Assembly (NCBI RefSeq): GCF_012939995.1
Contig: NZ_SPMZ01000070.1
Span: forward strand, 1 to 32,387
DNA: 32,387 nt
DNA from: Candidatus Competibacter phosphatis
GTDB taxonomy: Bacteria > Pseudomonadota > Gammaproteobacteria > Competibacterales > Competibacteraceae
Reading direction: 5' to 3'
Part shown: positions 17,459 to 26,608 of the stretch, piece after piece
Numbering within the stretch: the stretch's first letter is position 1
Layout: each line of letters opens with the position of its first letter
Notes under the pieces: model-generated
The model's database searches: none
Told to the model about the DNA's origin: nothing
The model's input: the letters and a program-made list of their open reading frames with translations, nothing else
Translations under genes and position numbers: made by a program

Positions 17459-18928
17459 ATGCAATTCCCCAGCAAGATCAAAAAACTAGCGATGGCGGTG
17501 GCGCTGGCGACCGGGGGCACGGCCTTGATGGCTTGCACCCTATCGCCCGCGCTGGCGCTGGATGTAACCCCGCCGGCCCGAGTGGAAATGACCGTGCCGG
17601 ATTTCAGCGCCCTGGTCGAACAGAACGCGGCGGCGGTGGTGAACGTCAGCGTGACTGGAAAGACCCAACCGACTGCGGTTTGGCGCGGACGAGGCATGCC
17701 GGATCGGGATGACGACGACAACCCGCTCGCACCGTTCTTCAAACACTTCCCGACGCCACCCATCCCGCCGGGCAGCAAGGGCATGCCGACCCAGGGCATG
17801 GGTTCCGGCTTCATCATCTCCGCCGACGGCTATATCGTCACCAACCATCATGTGGTGGACGACGCCGACAAGATCATGGTCAAACTGAACGACAAGCGTG
17901 AATTTCCGGCCAAGGTCATCGGCAGCGATCCACGCTCGGACATCGCGCTGTTGAAGATTGACGCCAGCGGCCTGCCGACCGTCACCATCGGCGGCACCGA
18001 CAATCTCAAGGTGGGACAATGGGTCTTCGCCATCGGCGCGCCGTTCGGACTGGAGCGCACCGCCACCAAGGGCATCGTCAGTGCCTTGGGCCGCTCGTTG
18101 CCGAACGACACCTACGTACCATTCATCCAAACCGACGTGCCGATCAACCCCGGCAATTCCGGTGGACCGCTGTTCGATCTGAACGGCAAGGTGGTGGGCA
18201 TCAACTCGCAGATCTTCAGTCGTAGCGGTGGTTACATGGGTCTGTCGTTCGCCATTCCGGCCGATGTGGCGATGGATGTGGTCGCGCAACTCAAGAACGA
18301 CGGCCACGTCACCCGTGGTTGGCTGGGTATCAGCTTGCAGGAAGTCACCCAGGATCTGGCGCGCTCGTTCGGGCTGGAGCAGCCGCGCGGTGCGCTGGTG
18401 GCGGATGTGACCGAAAACAGCCCCGCCGCCAACGCCGGTTTGAAGGCGGGCGACATCATCACGGCCTACGGCGGCAAACCGATCAACGACAGCGCCGATT
18501 TGCCGCCACTGGTGGGAACCACCAAGCCCGGCGCCAACAAGGACCTGACCATCATCCGCGACGGCAAGACGCGCGACATCGCCGTCAAACTGGGTCAGCT
18601 ACCGGATGAGGACCAGACCGAACTCGCATTGAACAACACGCCGAATGACGGCACGCCGCACCTGAACGTGTTGGTGGCCGACGTGCCGGATGGCGACGGC
18701 GGCGTGCGGGTGCAACAAGTCGGGCCGGGCATGGCCGCCGAAGCGGGCGTGCAGGCCGGCGATATCCTGGTGAGTCTGAACAACCAGACGATCAAGAACG
18801 CCGCGCAACTGCAACAACTGGTCAAGACGCTGCCGGCTGGCAAGCGAGTGCCGCTGCTGATCAAACGCGATACCGGGTCGTTGTATCTGGCCCTGAAAGT
18901 ACCGGCCGGTGGCCAGCAACCGGGCTAG
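17459..18928 (+). CDS. degP: Periplasmic Do-family serine endoprotease (DegP/HtrA/MucD)
   Basis: ATP-independent protease/chaperone of misfolded envelope proteins, 489 aa. The signal peptide runs to about ALALD at residue 35. The trypsin-like domain has catalytic His131 (VTNHHVV), Asp161 (RSDIALLK) and Ser234 in NPGNSGGPLFDLNGKVVGIN. A Q-linker-like loop with DRDDDDNP and Pro-rich sequence sits at ~78-112. PDZ 1 spans ~290-375 (RGWLGISLQEV) and PDZ 2 ~395-480, the DegP/DegQ/MucD arrangement rather than one-PDZ DegS. GAGAGG precedes ATG. It is a single gene behind a PmrA-like box, consistent with envelope-stress control. Confidence 0.95.
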   Translation: MQFPSKIKKLAMAVALATGGTALMACTLSPALALDVTPPARVEMTVPDFSALVEQNAAAVVNVSVTGKTQPTAVWRGRGMPDRDDDDNPLAPFFKHFPTPPIPPGSKGMPTQGMGSGFIISADGYIVTNHHVVDDADKIMVKLNDKREFPAKVIGSDPRSDIALLKIDASGLPTVTIGGTDNLKVGQWVFAIGAPFGLERTATKGIVSALGRSLPNDTYVPFIQTDVPINPGNSGGPLFDLNGKVVGINSQIFSRSGGYMGLSFAIPADVAMDVVAQLKNDGHVTRGWLGISLQEVTQDLARSFGLEQPRGALVADVTENSPAANAGLKAGDIITAYGGKPINDSADLPPLVGTTKPGANKDLTIIRDGKTRDIAVKLGQLPDEDQTELALNNTPNDGTPHLNVLVADVPDGDGGVRVQQVGPGMAAEAGVQAGDILVSLNNQTIKNAAQLQQLVKTLPAGKRVPLLIKRDTGSLYLALKVPAGGQQPG

Positions 18929-19024
18929 CACCCGCACCGGGTCCATAACCCACTGTTCCGCAATAGTTCCCACAGATTTAAAGCGGTGGTGACGGATCCA
19001 TCTACCTTGGCTCCGAGGCGACAC

Positions 19025-19054
19025 CGCAACCCGGCGAGCGTGTGCCGGGTTGCG
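19025..19054 (+). terminator. Strong hairpin downstream of the HtrA gene
   Basis: CGCAACCCGGC (19025-19035) pairs perfectly with GCCGGGTTGCG (19044-19054) around an 8-nt loop. It is ~96 bases past the HtrA stop. No U-run follows, so Rho-independent termination is uncertain. The surrounding 18929-19334 region shows no gene. Confidence 0.45.
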
Positions 19055-19334
19055 CTCCGCAACCTGTCGGACTTGAGAGTGTTGGTGAAGTCGGAAGCGG
19101 GGTCGTGTTCCAAACTTGGAGATCATCCCCGACGGTCTATCGGACGGATAGCGGCTCATAATTTCGGGCTCCACGGACGACACGACATTTTACCCGGTGC
19201 TTGGTGGATAGTCCGACAGGCTGCTAGGAAAAAAAACAAATACTATCCTTGAATTAAGGCTATTGCTAAGCTAAACCATGAACATGGGAACTCGCGTTTC
19301 CCTGTGGGTATGTCTCATGAAGCCTCACCGTGCC

Positions 19335-19354
19335 CGGTGTGGTTTTTCACACCG
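19335..19354 (+). promoter_or_regulatory. Hairpin in the dodecin leader
   Basis: CGGTGTG (19335-19341) and CACACCG (19348-19354) form a 7-bp stem with loop GTTTTT, 23 bases before the dodecin ATG. It leaves the AGGAGG site free. The role is unknown. A TTGAAT near 19249 may be part of the promoter. Confidence 0.35.
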
Positions 19355-19377
19355 AGCCATTCACCCAGGAGGAACCA

Positions 19378-19584
19378 ATGAGCGCGTATAAGGTGATTGA
19401 AATCATCGGCAGTAGCTCCGAGAGCTGGGAAGCAGCGGCGAAGGCCGCGATCATGGAGGCTGCTAAATCCATCCGGCACCTTCGGGTGGCGGAGGTCGGT
19501 CGCCTCGATGTCAACCTGAGCGATGATGGTGAAGTACTGGAGTATCGAGCCCGGCTCAAGGTCAGCGTGAAGCACGAAGCTTAG
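19378..19584 (+). CDS. Dodecin (flavin-binding small protein)
   Basis: Protein of 68 aa, start MSAYKVIEIIGSSSESWEAA, with AGGAGG 6 bases upstream. It matches dodecin throughout: KVIEIIGSS strand, the helix EAAAKAAIMEAAKSI, then RVAEVGRLDVNLSDDGEVLE and the last strand YRARLKVSV. Dodecins assemble as dodecamers that store or buffer flavins or CoA in the cytoplasm. The conserved Trp after SSES that stacks on the isoalloxazine in archaeal dodecins is visible here as SW. Confidence 0.93.
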   Translation: MSAYKVIEIIGSSSESWEAAAKAAIMEAAKSIRHLRVAEVGRLDVNLSDDGEVLEYRARLKVSVKHEA

Positions 19585-19799
19585 GGCCATCGCTTTTTCC
19601 ACCGGCCATCTTCGCTCCCATCCCCACCCTAACCAGTAATCCCGCAAGGCTTCTCGGTGACGTTGCTCGGGAACCCATGCCCCCTCTCCTGGGTTCGGAT
19701 TCCGGCGCCGCGCCGGTTGCTTCTCTCCTCAACCGGTCTGACTGGGGGCGGCTCCGCCGCCTCCACAACAGCCGCATCCTCCATAGAGGAGTCTGCCCC

Positions 19800-20198
19800 A
19801 TGGATACGAAAACCCTCACCGACATCCTCCAGTCATTTCGAGAGGATCTACCCGATCACAGCCAAACCGCCACCGCGATCGATCAAGGCGCCAGCCTAGC
19901 GGACATTGCCAATCAGGCGCAGGCGGAAGGTCTTCACGAGATCGCCACCGTCTTGTTCGAAGCTCAACAGGAAGTGTTTCAGGAAAGCCCCGAAGCCACG
20001 ACCGACCCCGGGGTCATCACCCAAGCGTTCATCCGGGACTTTCGCACGCGGTTACCCAACGGCAGTGAGACCGCCGCCGCCATCGATCGCGACGCGTCGT
20101 GGGAAGAGATTTCGGAGTGCGCCGAGGCCGAAGGCATCCACCAACTCGCCGCCGCGTTGTTAAACCCCGAACAGGAATACTTGCGCGGTTCAGCTTAA
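19800..20198 (+). CDS. Unknown protein with two tandem ~58-residue repeats
   Basis: Protein of 132 aa that I do not recognise. AGAGGAG sits 8 bases before ATG 19800; the open frame extends upstream but lacks a ribosome site. The two halves are clearly related: LTDILQSFREDLPDHSQTAT-AIDQGASLADIANQAQAEGL-HEIATVLF and ITQAFIRDFRTRLPNGSETA-AAIDRDASWEEISECAEAEG-IHQLAAALL. Both are acidic, helical-looking and soluble, with no signal peptide. The arrangement suggests gene-internal duplication and a pseudo-symmetric fold. It follows dodecin on the same strand after 215 bases, so cotranscription is possible but not shown. Confidence 0.85.
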   Translation: MDTKTLTDILQSFREDLPDHSQTATAIDQGASLADIANQAQAEGLHEIATVLFEAQQEVFQESPEATTDPGVITQAFIRDFRTRLPNGSETAAAIDRDASWEEISECAEAEGIHQLAAALLNPEQEYLRGSA

Positions 20199-20243
20199 GG
20201 TGCGTTTCTGGAGGCTAGCTGGGGCCTACCTTCATCCCGCCAA

Positions 20244-20262
20244 CCTCCCCCGCGAGGGGAGG
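20244..20262. terminator. Hairpin between convergent genes
   Basis: CCTCCCC (20244-20250) pairs with GGGGAGG (20256-20262) across loop CGCGA. It lies in the 74-base gap between the duplicated-repeat protein stop and the NnrS-like gene stop. AAAA follows on the plus strand, not U, so a terminator role rests on position and stem strength. Confidence 0.4.
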
Positions 20263-20272
20263 AAAACTCTGA

Positions 20273-21574
20273 TCATCGGTTCAGGTCGCCAGGAGGTCCG
20301 CTTCGCAATACGCGATAATAAATCCTGCAAACCCGCAACAGGTTAATACCTAGCCAGCCGCCGGCCACACCCACGGCCAGCGCGGCGGGATAGGCAAACA
20401 GCCGAGGTTGAACGGCGGCGGCCAGCAGCAGCAACAGCGCCGCCAGATAGCTCCACCATTGCTGTCGGACACAGGCATCCGGCAGCAACTGCTTCATATT
20501 GGGCACCTTTACGTGTTGGAACAGTTGCGCCTGCAAATGGAACCAGGCCAGAAACGGCACGATCTTGTACAACATGCCGTTGATCATGGCGACCGCAAAG
20601 CCGAAGATCGACAGGATTCCCAACAGCACCTCGACTTGCGGGGCTTGCGCCAGCGTGGAGACCCACGGCGTCAGCAACCATAGCAGCGCGCCCGCCAGTA
20701 GGCTGGCCATGCTGGCACGCCAGAAATTCAGCGTGGGATCACCGATCTTGCGGCGCCGTCGAGTCAACAACCACAACGTCGCGACGGCAACCAGCACGGC
20801 GCCCACCGCCAACGCCGCGCCCGTCCAACCCGCCGCCGCCCGCCAGCCGATCAAAACGAATGTCGACCACGCCGCCAGTAGCACGGCGAGCAACGGTGCG
20901 AATCCCCGACTCAGCCAAGTGGGGTAGGGCGGGGTGATCTGGAACATCGGCACGACCTGATAGGCGACTCCCGTCACCAGCAACACGGTCCAGCCCAGCA
21001 AGCCCCAGGTGGCGTGCAGTTGCGTCAACTCAAACACCGGCAATCGCCATCCCCAGGCCAAGAAACCACTTAGCAACACACCGAGCACGACCGTGACCAG
21101 CAGAGCGCCCAGAGCACAGCGCAGGGCGATGACCGTGCTCCCGACCACCGGCGCGCGCCACAGGGCGAGATGGATCGCCAGCAGGGCGACACCAAACCCC
21201 AGCCCGAGCAAACCGGCGGCAGCTTGGAACCAAGTGGGTCCACCACCAAGAAACGCAGTGGCCAGCACCAGCGCGCCCAGGGTCAACGGAATGTGAATCA
21301 GCGCCGCCGTCAGTCGCGGGCGAGGCACCACCACGCCGACCACCACCGGCAGGATTTGCAGCAGCGCGCCCAGCATGACTTGCGCCATGAAACCCAGGGT
21401 CAACAGATGGGTCAGGGCGAGGGCGGCGGGTAGCCAACGACTGGCGAACAGGTCCGGGCCTTGCCACAGCAGTAGTCCGGCGGCCAGCAGCAGAAACGGC
21501 GGCGCGGTCAGGAAAAACCGTAGCGGTACGTTGAATGGCGGCGCCTGTTCCAGCGAAAGCCCGGCCGTCATCAT
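20273..21574 (-). CDS. Multi-TM NnrS-like membrane protein of the NO module
   Basis: Inner-membrane protein of 433 aa with about twelve hydrophobic segments. The start MMTAGLSLEQAPPFNVPLRF is followed by ALTHLLTLGFMAQVMLGALL, QLHATWGLLGWTVLL and YQVVPMFQITPPYPTW. Membrane histidines in the TH and LH positions recall heme-copper-like/NnrS proteins, which help cells withstand NO. The overlapping ATGA with the DUF2249 gene shows translational coupling. It is the last gene of the leftward operon that shares a control region with norCB. The NnrS link is by resemblance and context, so the family name is tentative. Confidence 0.75.
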   Translation of the reverse strand: MMTAGLSLEQAPPFNVPLRFFLTAPPFLLLAAGLLLWQGPDLFASRWLPAALALTHLLTLGFMAQVMLGALLQILPVVVGVVVPRPRLTAALIHIPLTLGALVLATAFLGGGPTWFQAAAGLLGLGFGVALLAIHLALWRAPVVGSTVIALRCALGALLVTVVLGVLLSGFLAWGWRLPVFELTQLHATWGLLGWTVLLVTGVAYQVVPMFQITPPYPTWLSRGFAPLLAVLLAAWSTFVLIGWRAAAGWTGAALAVGAVLVAVATLWLLTRRRRKIGDPTLNFWRASMASLLAGALLWLLTPWVSTLAQAPQVEVLLGILSIFGFAVAMINGMLYKIVPFLAWFHLQAQLFQHVKVPNMKQLLPDACVRQQWWSYLAALLLLLAAAVQPRLFAYPAALAVGVAGGWLGINLLRVCRIYYRVLRSGPPGDLNR

Positions 21575-21795
21575 GGCGGCGAAATCAGAATTTCGAAATG
21601 GCCGTCGGGGCGGGCCTCGACCGTGTAGGCGTAATGGTGGCGGCTCAGAATGTCGTAGAGCGGATACGGTTGGCGGTGAATCAGAAACCGCAGTCGTTGT
21701 CCGGGTTGAAGCTGGTCCAAGGCGGCTAAAACCCGTTCCAGTGGTTCTGGATGCTCCAAACCTCGCCCATCCACCACGATTTCGGGTGCGCTCAT
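21571..21795 (-). CDS. DUF2249 (TusA-like) small protein
   Basis: Protein of 74 aa from MSAPEIVVDGRGLEHPEPLE. The VDGRGLEHPEPLERVLAALD opening followed by PGQRLRFLIHRQPYPLYDIL is the DUF2249/TusA-like pattern. The TusA cysteine (CP in the helix cap) is replaced by HP, as usual in DUF2249. The start overlaps the hemerythrin stop, and its stop overlaps the next gene start (ATGA at both ends), so the three proteins are made in a fixed ratio. DUF2249 genes commonly accompany hemerythrin and NO-reductase genes; their biochemical role is unknown. Confidence 0.88.
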   Translation of the reverse strand: MSAPEIVVDGRGLEHPEPLERVLAALDQLQPGQRLRFLIHRQPYPLYDILSRHHYAYTVEARPDGHFEILISPP

Positions 21796-22244
21796 GTCGG
21801 CTGGCCCAACGGAAGATCCCGCATGTCCTGGATCACCGATCCGGCGGCGGCACTCAGCGCTCGGTCGCACATCGGGTACAGAATCTGCTCTTCCTTGATG
21901 TTGTGCTGCTGCATCAGGATCAGCAGGGTCTCCGACTGACCCAGCAAATCGTCCAGGTCACCGCCGGCCAGCGCCTGTGCCATCTCGGCCAGCGCCTGCC
22001 GCATTTGCTGGTGTTCCAACCGCATCACCTGCGTCGGACCCATGGTGTTGCCGGTGGCCTGTTCGAAGGCGGGAAACAGCACCGCCTCTTCCTTTTGAAA
22101 GTGATGCTCCATGGCCGCTTGAAACTGCTGGAAGCGCTGGCGACAACCAGCCAGGTCACCGGTTTGGGCCGCCTCTTCGACGGTGGCGAAGCTTTCGTCA
22201 CAACAATGGTGTTCGTCGGCGAGAAACTGGGTGATGACAGCCAT
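21792..22244 (-). CDS. Hemerythrin HHE cation-binding domain protein
   Basis: Soluble non-heme di-iron-type protein of 150 aa. His/Glu ligands lie in the expected helices: LADEHHCCDESF, then MEHHFQKEEAVLFPAFEQAT, then RLEHQQMRQALAEM and MQQHNIKEEQILYPMCDRAL. Related proteins bind NO or O2 or protect iron-sulfur centres (YtfE/RIC-like, though this is the short HHE form). It is the first gene of the leftward operon and is read away from the FNR/DNR-type palindrome 57 bases upstream, so NO or low oxygen should induce it together with norCB. Confidence 0.92.
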   Translation of the reverse strand: MAVITQFLADEHHCCDESFATVEEAAQTGDLAGCRQRFQQFQAAMEHHFQKEEAVLFPAFEQATGNTMGPTQVMRLEHQQMRQALAEMAQALAGGDLDDLLGQSETLLILMQQHNIKEEQILYPMCDRALSAAAGSVIQDMRDLPLGQPT

Positions 22245-22301
22245 GGTTCCAATCCTGCACTCAATGAAATTGCTTTTGATTATGCGAGGACCAGATGGGG
22301 A

Positions 22302-22325
22302 ATTCCTTGACCGGGATCAAGGAAT
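22302..22325. promoter_or_regulatory. FNR/DNR-type box in a 24-bp palindrome between divergent NO operons
   Basis: TTGAC-CGGG-ATCAA at 22307-22320 fits the FNR/DNR consensus TTGAY-N4-ATCAA. The symmetry extends outward to ATTCC...GGAAT, giving a 24-bp near-perfect palindrome. It lies 57 bases from the hemerythrin start and 90 from the norC start, so one site can serve both directions. The Crp/Fnr gene at the end of the nor cluster is the natural candidate regulator. Confidence 0.85.
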
Positions 22326-22415
22326 GCGAGCCGCGATTTTCGGAACATGAAACGGGTTCCCGCCCGATGCGAATTCCGGTGGGGCGGCTCGCATCATTGC
22401 CGAACAGAGGTCCTC

Positions 22416-22841
22416 ATGAGCGCATTCTTCACCAAATCCATGGCGCGAAACGTCTTCTACGGCGGCACGCTGTTTTCGGTGCTGCTGTTTCTCGCCCTCA
22501 CCTTTCACACCAACCAACGCATCTCGCGGCGGATTCCCACCGAAACCCCGTCGCCGGAAGTCGCGCGCGGCAAGCATCTCTGGGAAACCCGCAATTGCGT
22601 CGGTTGCCACACCATCCTGGGCGAAGGCGCCTACTTCGCGCCGGAACTGGGCAACGTCTACAAACGGCGCGGTCCAGCATTCATCAAGGTTTGGATTCAG
22701 GCGCAACCGACCAAGGTGCCGGGCCGTCGGCAGATGCCGCAGTTCCATTTCACCGACCAGCAATTGGATGACCTGGTGGCTTTCCTGAAATGGACCTCGG
22801 AAATCGACACCGAAAACTGGCCGCCCAATATCGAAGGCTGA
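22416..22841 (+). CDS. norC: Nitric oxide reductase subunit C (cytochrome c)
   Basis: Membrane-anchored cytochrome c subunit that passes electrons to NorB, 141 aa. ATG 22416 is chosen because AGAGG precedes it and it places the anchor helix (VFYGGTLFSVLLFLALTF) near the N-terminus. The heme c site NCVGCH is at residues 60-65, with Met107 in RRQMPQF as the likely sixth ligand. The Glu-rich GEGAYFAPELGNVYKRRGPA region is typical of NorC. First gene of the rightward cluster, 36 bases before norB. Confidence 0.96.
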   Translation: MSAFFTKSMARNVFYGGTLFSVLLFLALTFHTNQRISRRIPTETPSPEVARGKHLWETRNCVGCHTILGEGAYFAPELGNVYKRRGPAFIKVWIQAQPTKVPGRRQMPQFHFTDQQLDDLVAFLKWTSEIDTENWPPNIEG

Positions 22842-24287
<1,446 letters not shown>

Positions 24288-24337
24288 GCGTCCAAGCACC
24301 TCAGCCTCTCCTCCATGCCGGGGAGGGAGCGGTGGCC

Positions 24338-25141
24338 ATGAAACCGCCGATCGAACCGCACGCATTGGAAACCCCTTACTACGAACCTTCCGGCGACGAG
24401 TGTGCCGTGTTCGAAGCGGCTTGGCGCCACCGCCTGCCGCTGCTGATCAAGGGACCGACCGGTTGCGGCAAGACCCGCTTCGTCGCCCACATGGCGGCGC
24501 GGCTGGACTTGCCGCTGCACACCGTCGCCTGCCACGACGACCTGTCGGCCGCCGATCTGGTCGGGCGGCATCTGCTGCACGGCGGCGCCACCGTCTGGTG
24601 CGATGGACCGCTGACCCGAGCGGTGCGCGAAGGCGGCATCTGCTACCTCGACGAAGTCGTGGAGGCCCGCAAGGACACCACGGTGGTGCTGCATCCACTG
24701 GCCGACGACCGGCGGGTGCTGCCCATCGAACGGACCGGCGAAATCCTGACGGCGCCGCCGTCGTTCATGCTGGTGGTCTCCTACAACCCCGGCTACCAGA
24801 ATCTGCTCAAGAGCCTGAAACCCTCCACTCGCCAGCGTTTCATCGCTCTGCGCTTCGATTTTCCCAGCTCCGAGCGGGAACGGGCCATCGTCATGGGCGA
24901 AACCGCTTGCGATGCCACCACCGCCGAGCAATTGGTCGAACTGGGCCGCGCCTTTCGCGCCCTGGGCGAACACGATCTGGACGAAGTGCCCAGCACCCGG
25001 CTGCTGGTGTACGCCGCGCAACTGATCTACGGTGGCATGGATCGCGTCACCGCCTGCCGGGTCGCGCTGGTGGAGGCGCTGACCGACGACCAGCAAACCG
25101 CCGCCGCGCTGCTGGAGGTGGTGAATGCCCACTTTGCCTGA
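24338..25141 (+). CDS. norQ: NorQ/CbbQ-family MoxR-type AAA+ ATPase
   Basis: Cytoplasmic AAA+ activator that works with NorD to mature NorCB, probably by inserting the non-heme iron. The start MKPPIEPHALETPYYEPSGD follows GGGAGGGAG; an upstream TTG at 24284 overlapping the norB stop is less likely. Walker A is GPTGCGKTRF at residues ~39-48 and Walker B is ICYLDEVVEA. The sensor regions include SYNPGYQ and RQRFIALRFDF. 267 aa matches the CbbQ/NorQ/GvpN group. It overlaps the next gene by 17 bases. Confidence 0.95.
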   Translation: MKPPIEPHALETPYYEPSGDECAVFEAAWRHRLPLLIKGPTGCGKTRFVAHMAARLDLPLHTVACHDDLSAADLVGRHLLHGGATVWCDGPLTRAVREGGICYLDEVVEARKDTTVVLHPLADDRRVLPIERTGEILTAPPSFMLVVSYNPGYQNLLKSLKPSTRQRFIALRFDFPSSERERAIVMGETACDATTAEQLVELGRAFRALGEHDLDEVPSTRLLVYAAQLIYGGMDRVTACRVALVEALTDDQQTAAALLEVVNAHFA

Positions 25142-25544
25142 ACCATCACCGGGCGACGATACCGACGATGCCCCGCCGCTCGGTCAGGGTCTCGCCGTCG
25201 CCGCCGAGTCGTTGTATCTAATCAATCTACTGTTGCTGCCCGGCCTGGGTTTTCTGCTGCTGCTGTGGCTGTTCTTCCACCATCGCGACAGCGCACCGCC
25301 GTTAGCAAGAGTGCATTTGCGACAAACTATGTCGGCCAGTCTGTGGGCAGGCGCGCTGCTGATCCTGGCCAATCTGCTGATCATCGTTCTGGGCGGTTAT
25401 CAGACCGCCTGGACCTGGATCATCGTCATTCTCTATTTCACCACCGTCCACACCACGTTGGTGCTGCTCGGCATTCTCGGTCTGGCGCGCGCGCTGGCCG
25501 GGCAGCCGTGCCGCTACCTCCTGGTTGGAACCCTGCTGTCATGA
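25125..25544 (+). CDS. Small nor-cluster membrane protein, unknown function
   Basis: Integral membrane protein of 139 aa with three to four helices: SLYLINLLLLPGLGFLLLLW, MSASLWAGALLILANLLIIV, AWTWIIVILYFTTVHTTLVL and the following LLGILGLARAL. The N-terminal ~20 residues are acidic and cytoplasmic. It overlaps norQ at its start and the polyferredoxin at its stop (ATGA), so it is translated in step with both. I do not recognise a named family. By position it may help polyferredoxin or NorB assembly. Confidence 0.85.
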   Translation: MPTLPEPSPGDDTDDAPPLGQGLAVAAESLYLINLLLLPGLGFLLLLWLFFHHRDSAPPLARVHLRQTMSASLWAGALLILANLLIIVLGGYQTAWTWIIVILYFTTVHTTLVLLGILGLARALAGQPCRYLLVGTLLS

Positions 25545-26566
25545 CTCCCTTTCAACGCCAGCGTGTCCTGGTTCAGGGCAGCTTCTTCATCCTGTTCGTA
25601 TTCGCCCCGGTCTTCGATCTGCTGCGCTTCGATCTGACCCAAGGCCATCTGATCGTGTTCGGCCAACCGTGGACGCTGGGCCTGGACGATTATCTGGCCG
25701 GCCGCATCGACACCCAGCAAATGGCGCTCAACGTCCTGCTGCGGGTGATCGCGCCGGTACTGGCGCTGGCGGCGACTGTGCTCGGCGTCGCCTGGCGCTG
25801 GGGCCGGCTGTACTGCGGCTGGCTGTGCCCGCACTTTTCGGTGGTGGAAACCATCAACCAACTAGTGCGCAAGGCCAGCGGCAAGCAGAGCATCTGGGAC
25901 CGGAAACCCGGTCCGCCCTGGCATCCCGACGGCACGCCGGCGCCCACCGATGCCCGTTACTGGGCGCTGGTGGTTCCCTTGGTGCTCGCCTTCGCTTTCC
26001 TGTGGGCGGTGGCGCTGCTCAGCTACCTGCTGCCCCCGACGGAGGTCTACGGCAATTTGTTCAGCTTGAGCCCGACCCGCAATCAGGCGTTGTTCATCGG
26101 CGTCGCCACCGGGGTGTTGTTCATCGAATTCACTCTGGCTCGGCACCTGTTCTGCCGTTACGGCTGTGCGGTGGGGATGTTTCAAAGTCTGGCCTGGATG
26201 GCCAATCGCCGGGCGATGGTGGTGGGCTACTCGCGGGAACGCGCCCACGCCTGCGCCGATTGTCCGTCGTTCTGCGACCACGTCTGCCCGATGCGACTCA
26301 AGCCACGCAACATCAAGCGCCTGATGTTTGCCTGCACCCAATGTGGCCAGTGCATCGACGCCTGCGACACCGTGCAACGCAACAACCCCGAAGGCAGTCC
26401 GCTGAATTGGATCGCGGGCCAGCAAGCGCTGCGGGCGGATGGCTCGCAAGGACTGTTGGCCAGCCAACCGGCTGCCGATAGACCCAAGATTCCGCCCAAA
26501 TTGCTGACGGCGATCGCCGCGGAAGTCGAGGATCAGGCGCTGGAACAGGCGGAGCGGATGCGGTGA
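25541..26566 (+). CDS. Membrane polyferredoxin (CcoG/NapH-like 4Fe-4S protein)
   Basis: Membrane electron-transfer protein of 341 aa. ATG 25541 overlaps the previous stop. Helices alternate with cysteine motifs: CGWLCPHFSVVE after TM2 (NapH/CcoG hallmark), FCRYGCAVGMFQS, then ferredoxin clusters CADCPSFCDHVCPM and CTQCGQCIDACDT, consistent with two 4Fe-4S sites. The NapH, NosR and CcoG relatives move electrons from quinol or reduce metal for oxidase assembly. Here, inside a nor cluster, it may supply reductant or handle iron for NorB. That role is inferred from context. Confidence 0.88.
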   Translation: MTPFQRQRVLVQGSFFILFVFAPVFDLLRFDLTQGHLIVFGQPWTLGLDDYLAGRIDTQQMALNVLLRVIAPVLALAATVLGVAWRWGRLYCGWLCPHFSVVETINQLVRKASGKQSIWDRKPGPPWHPDGTPAPTDARYWALVVPLVLAFAFLWAVALLSYLLPPTEVYGNLFSLSPTRNQALFIGVATGVLFIEFTLARHLFCRYGCAVGMFQSLAWMANRRAMVVGYSRERAHACADCPSFCDHVCPMRLKPRNIKRLMFACTQCGQCIDACDTVQRNNPEGSPLNWIAGQQALRADGSQGLLASQPAADRPKIPPKLLTAIAAEVEDQALEQAERMR

Positions 26567-26608
26567 AGCCGGCTTTGGTTTTGCGAGTCATGCTGGGTTT
26601 GTATTGAC

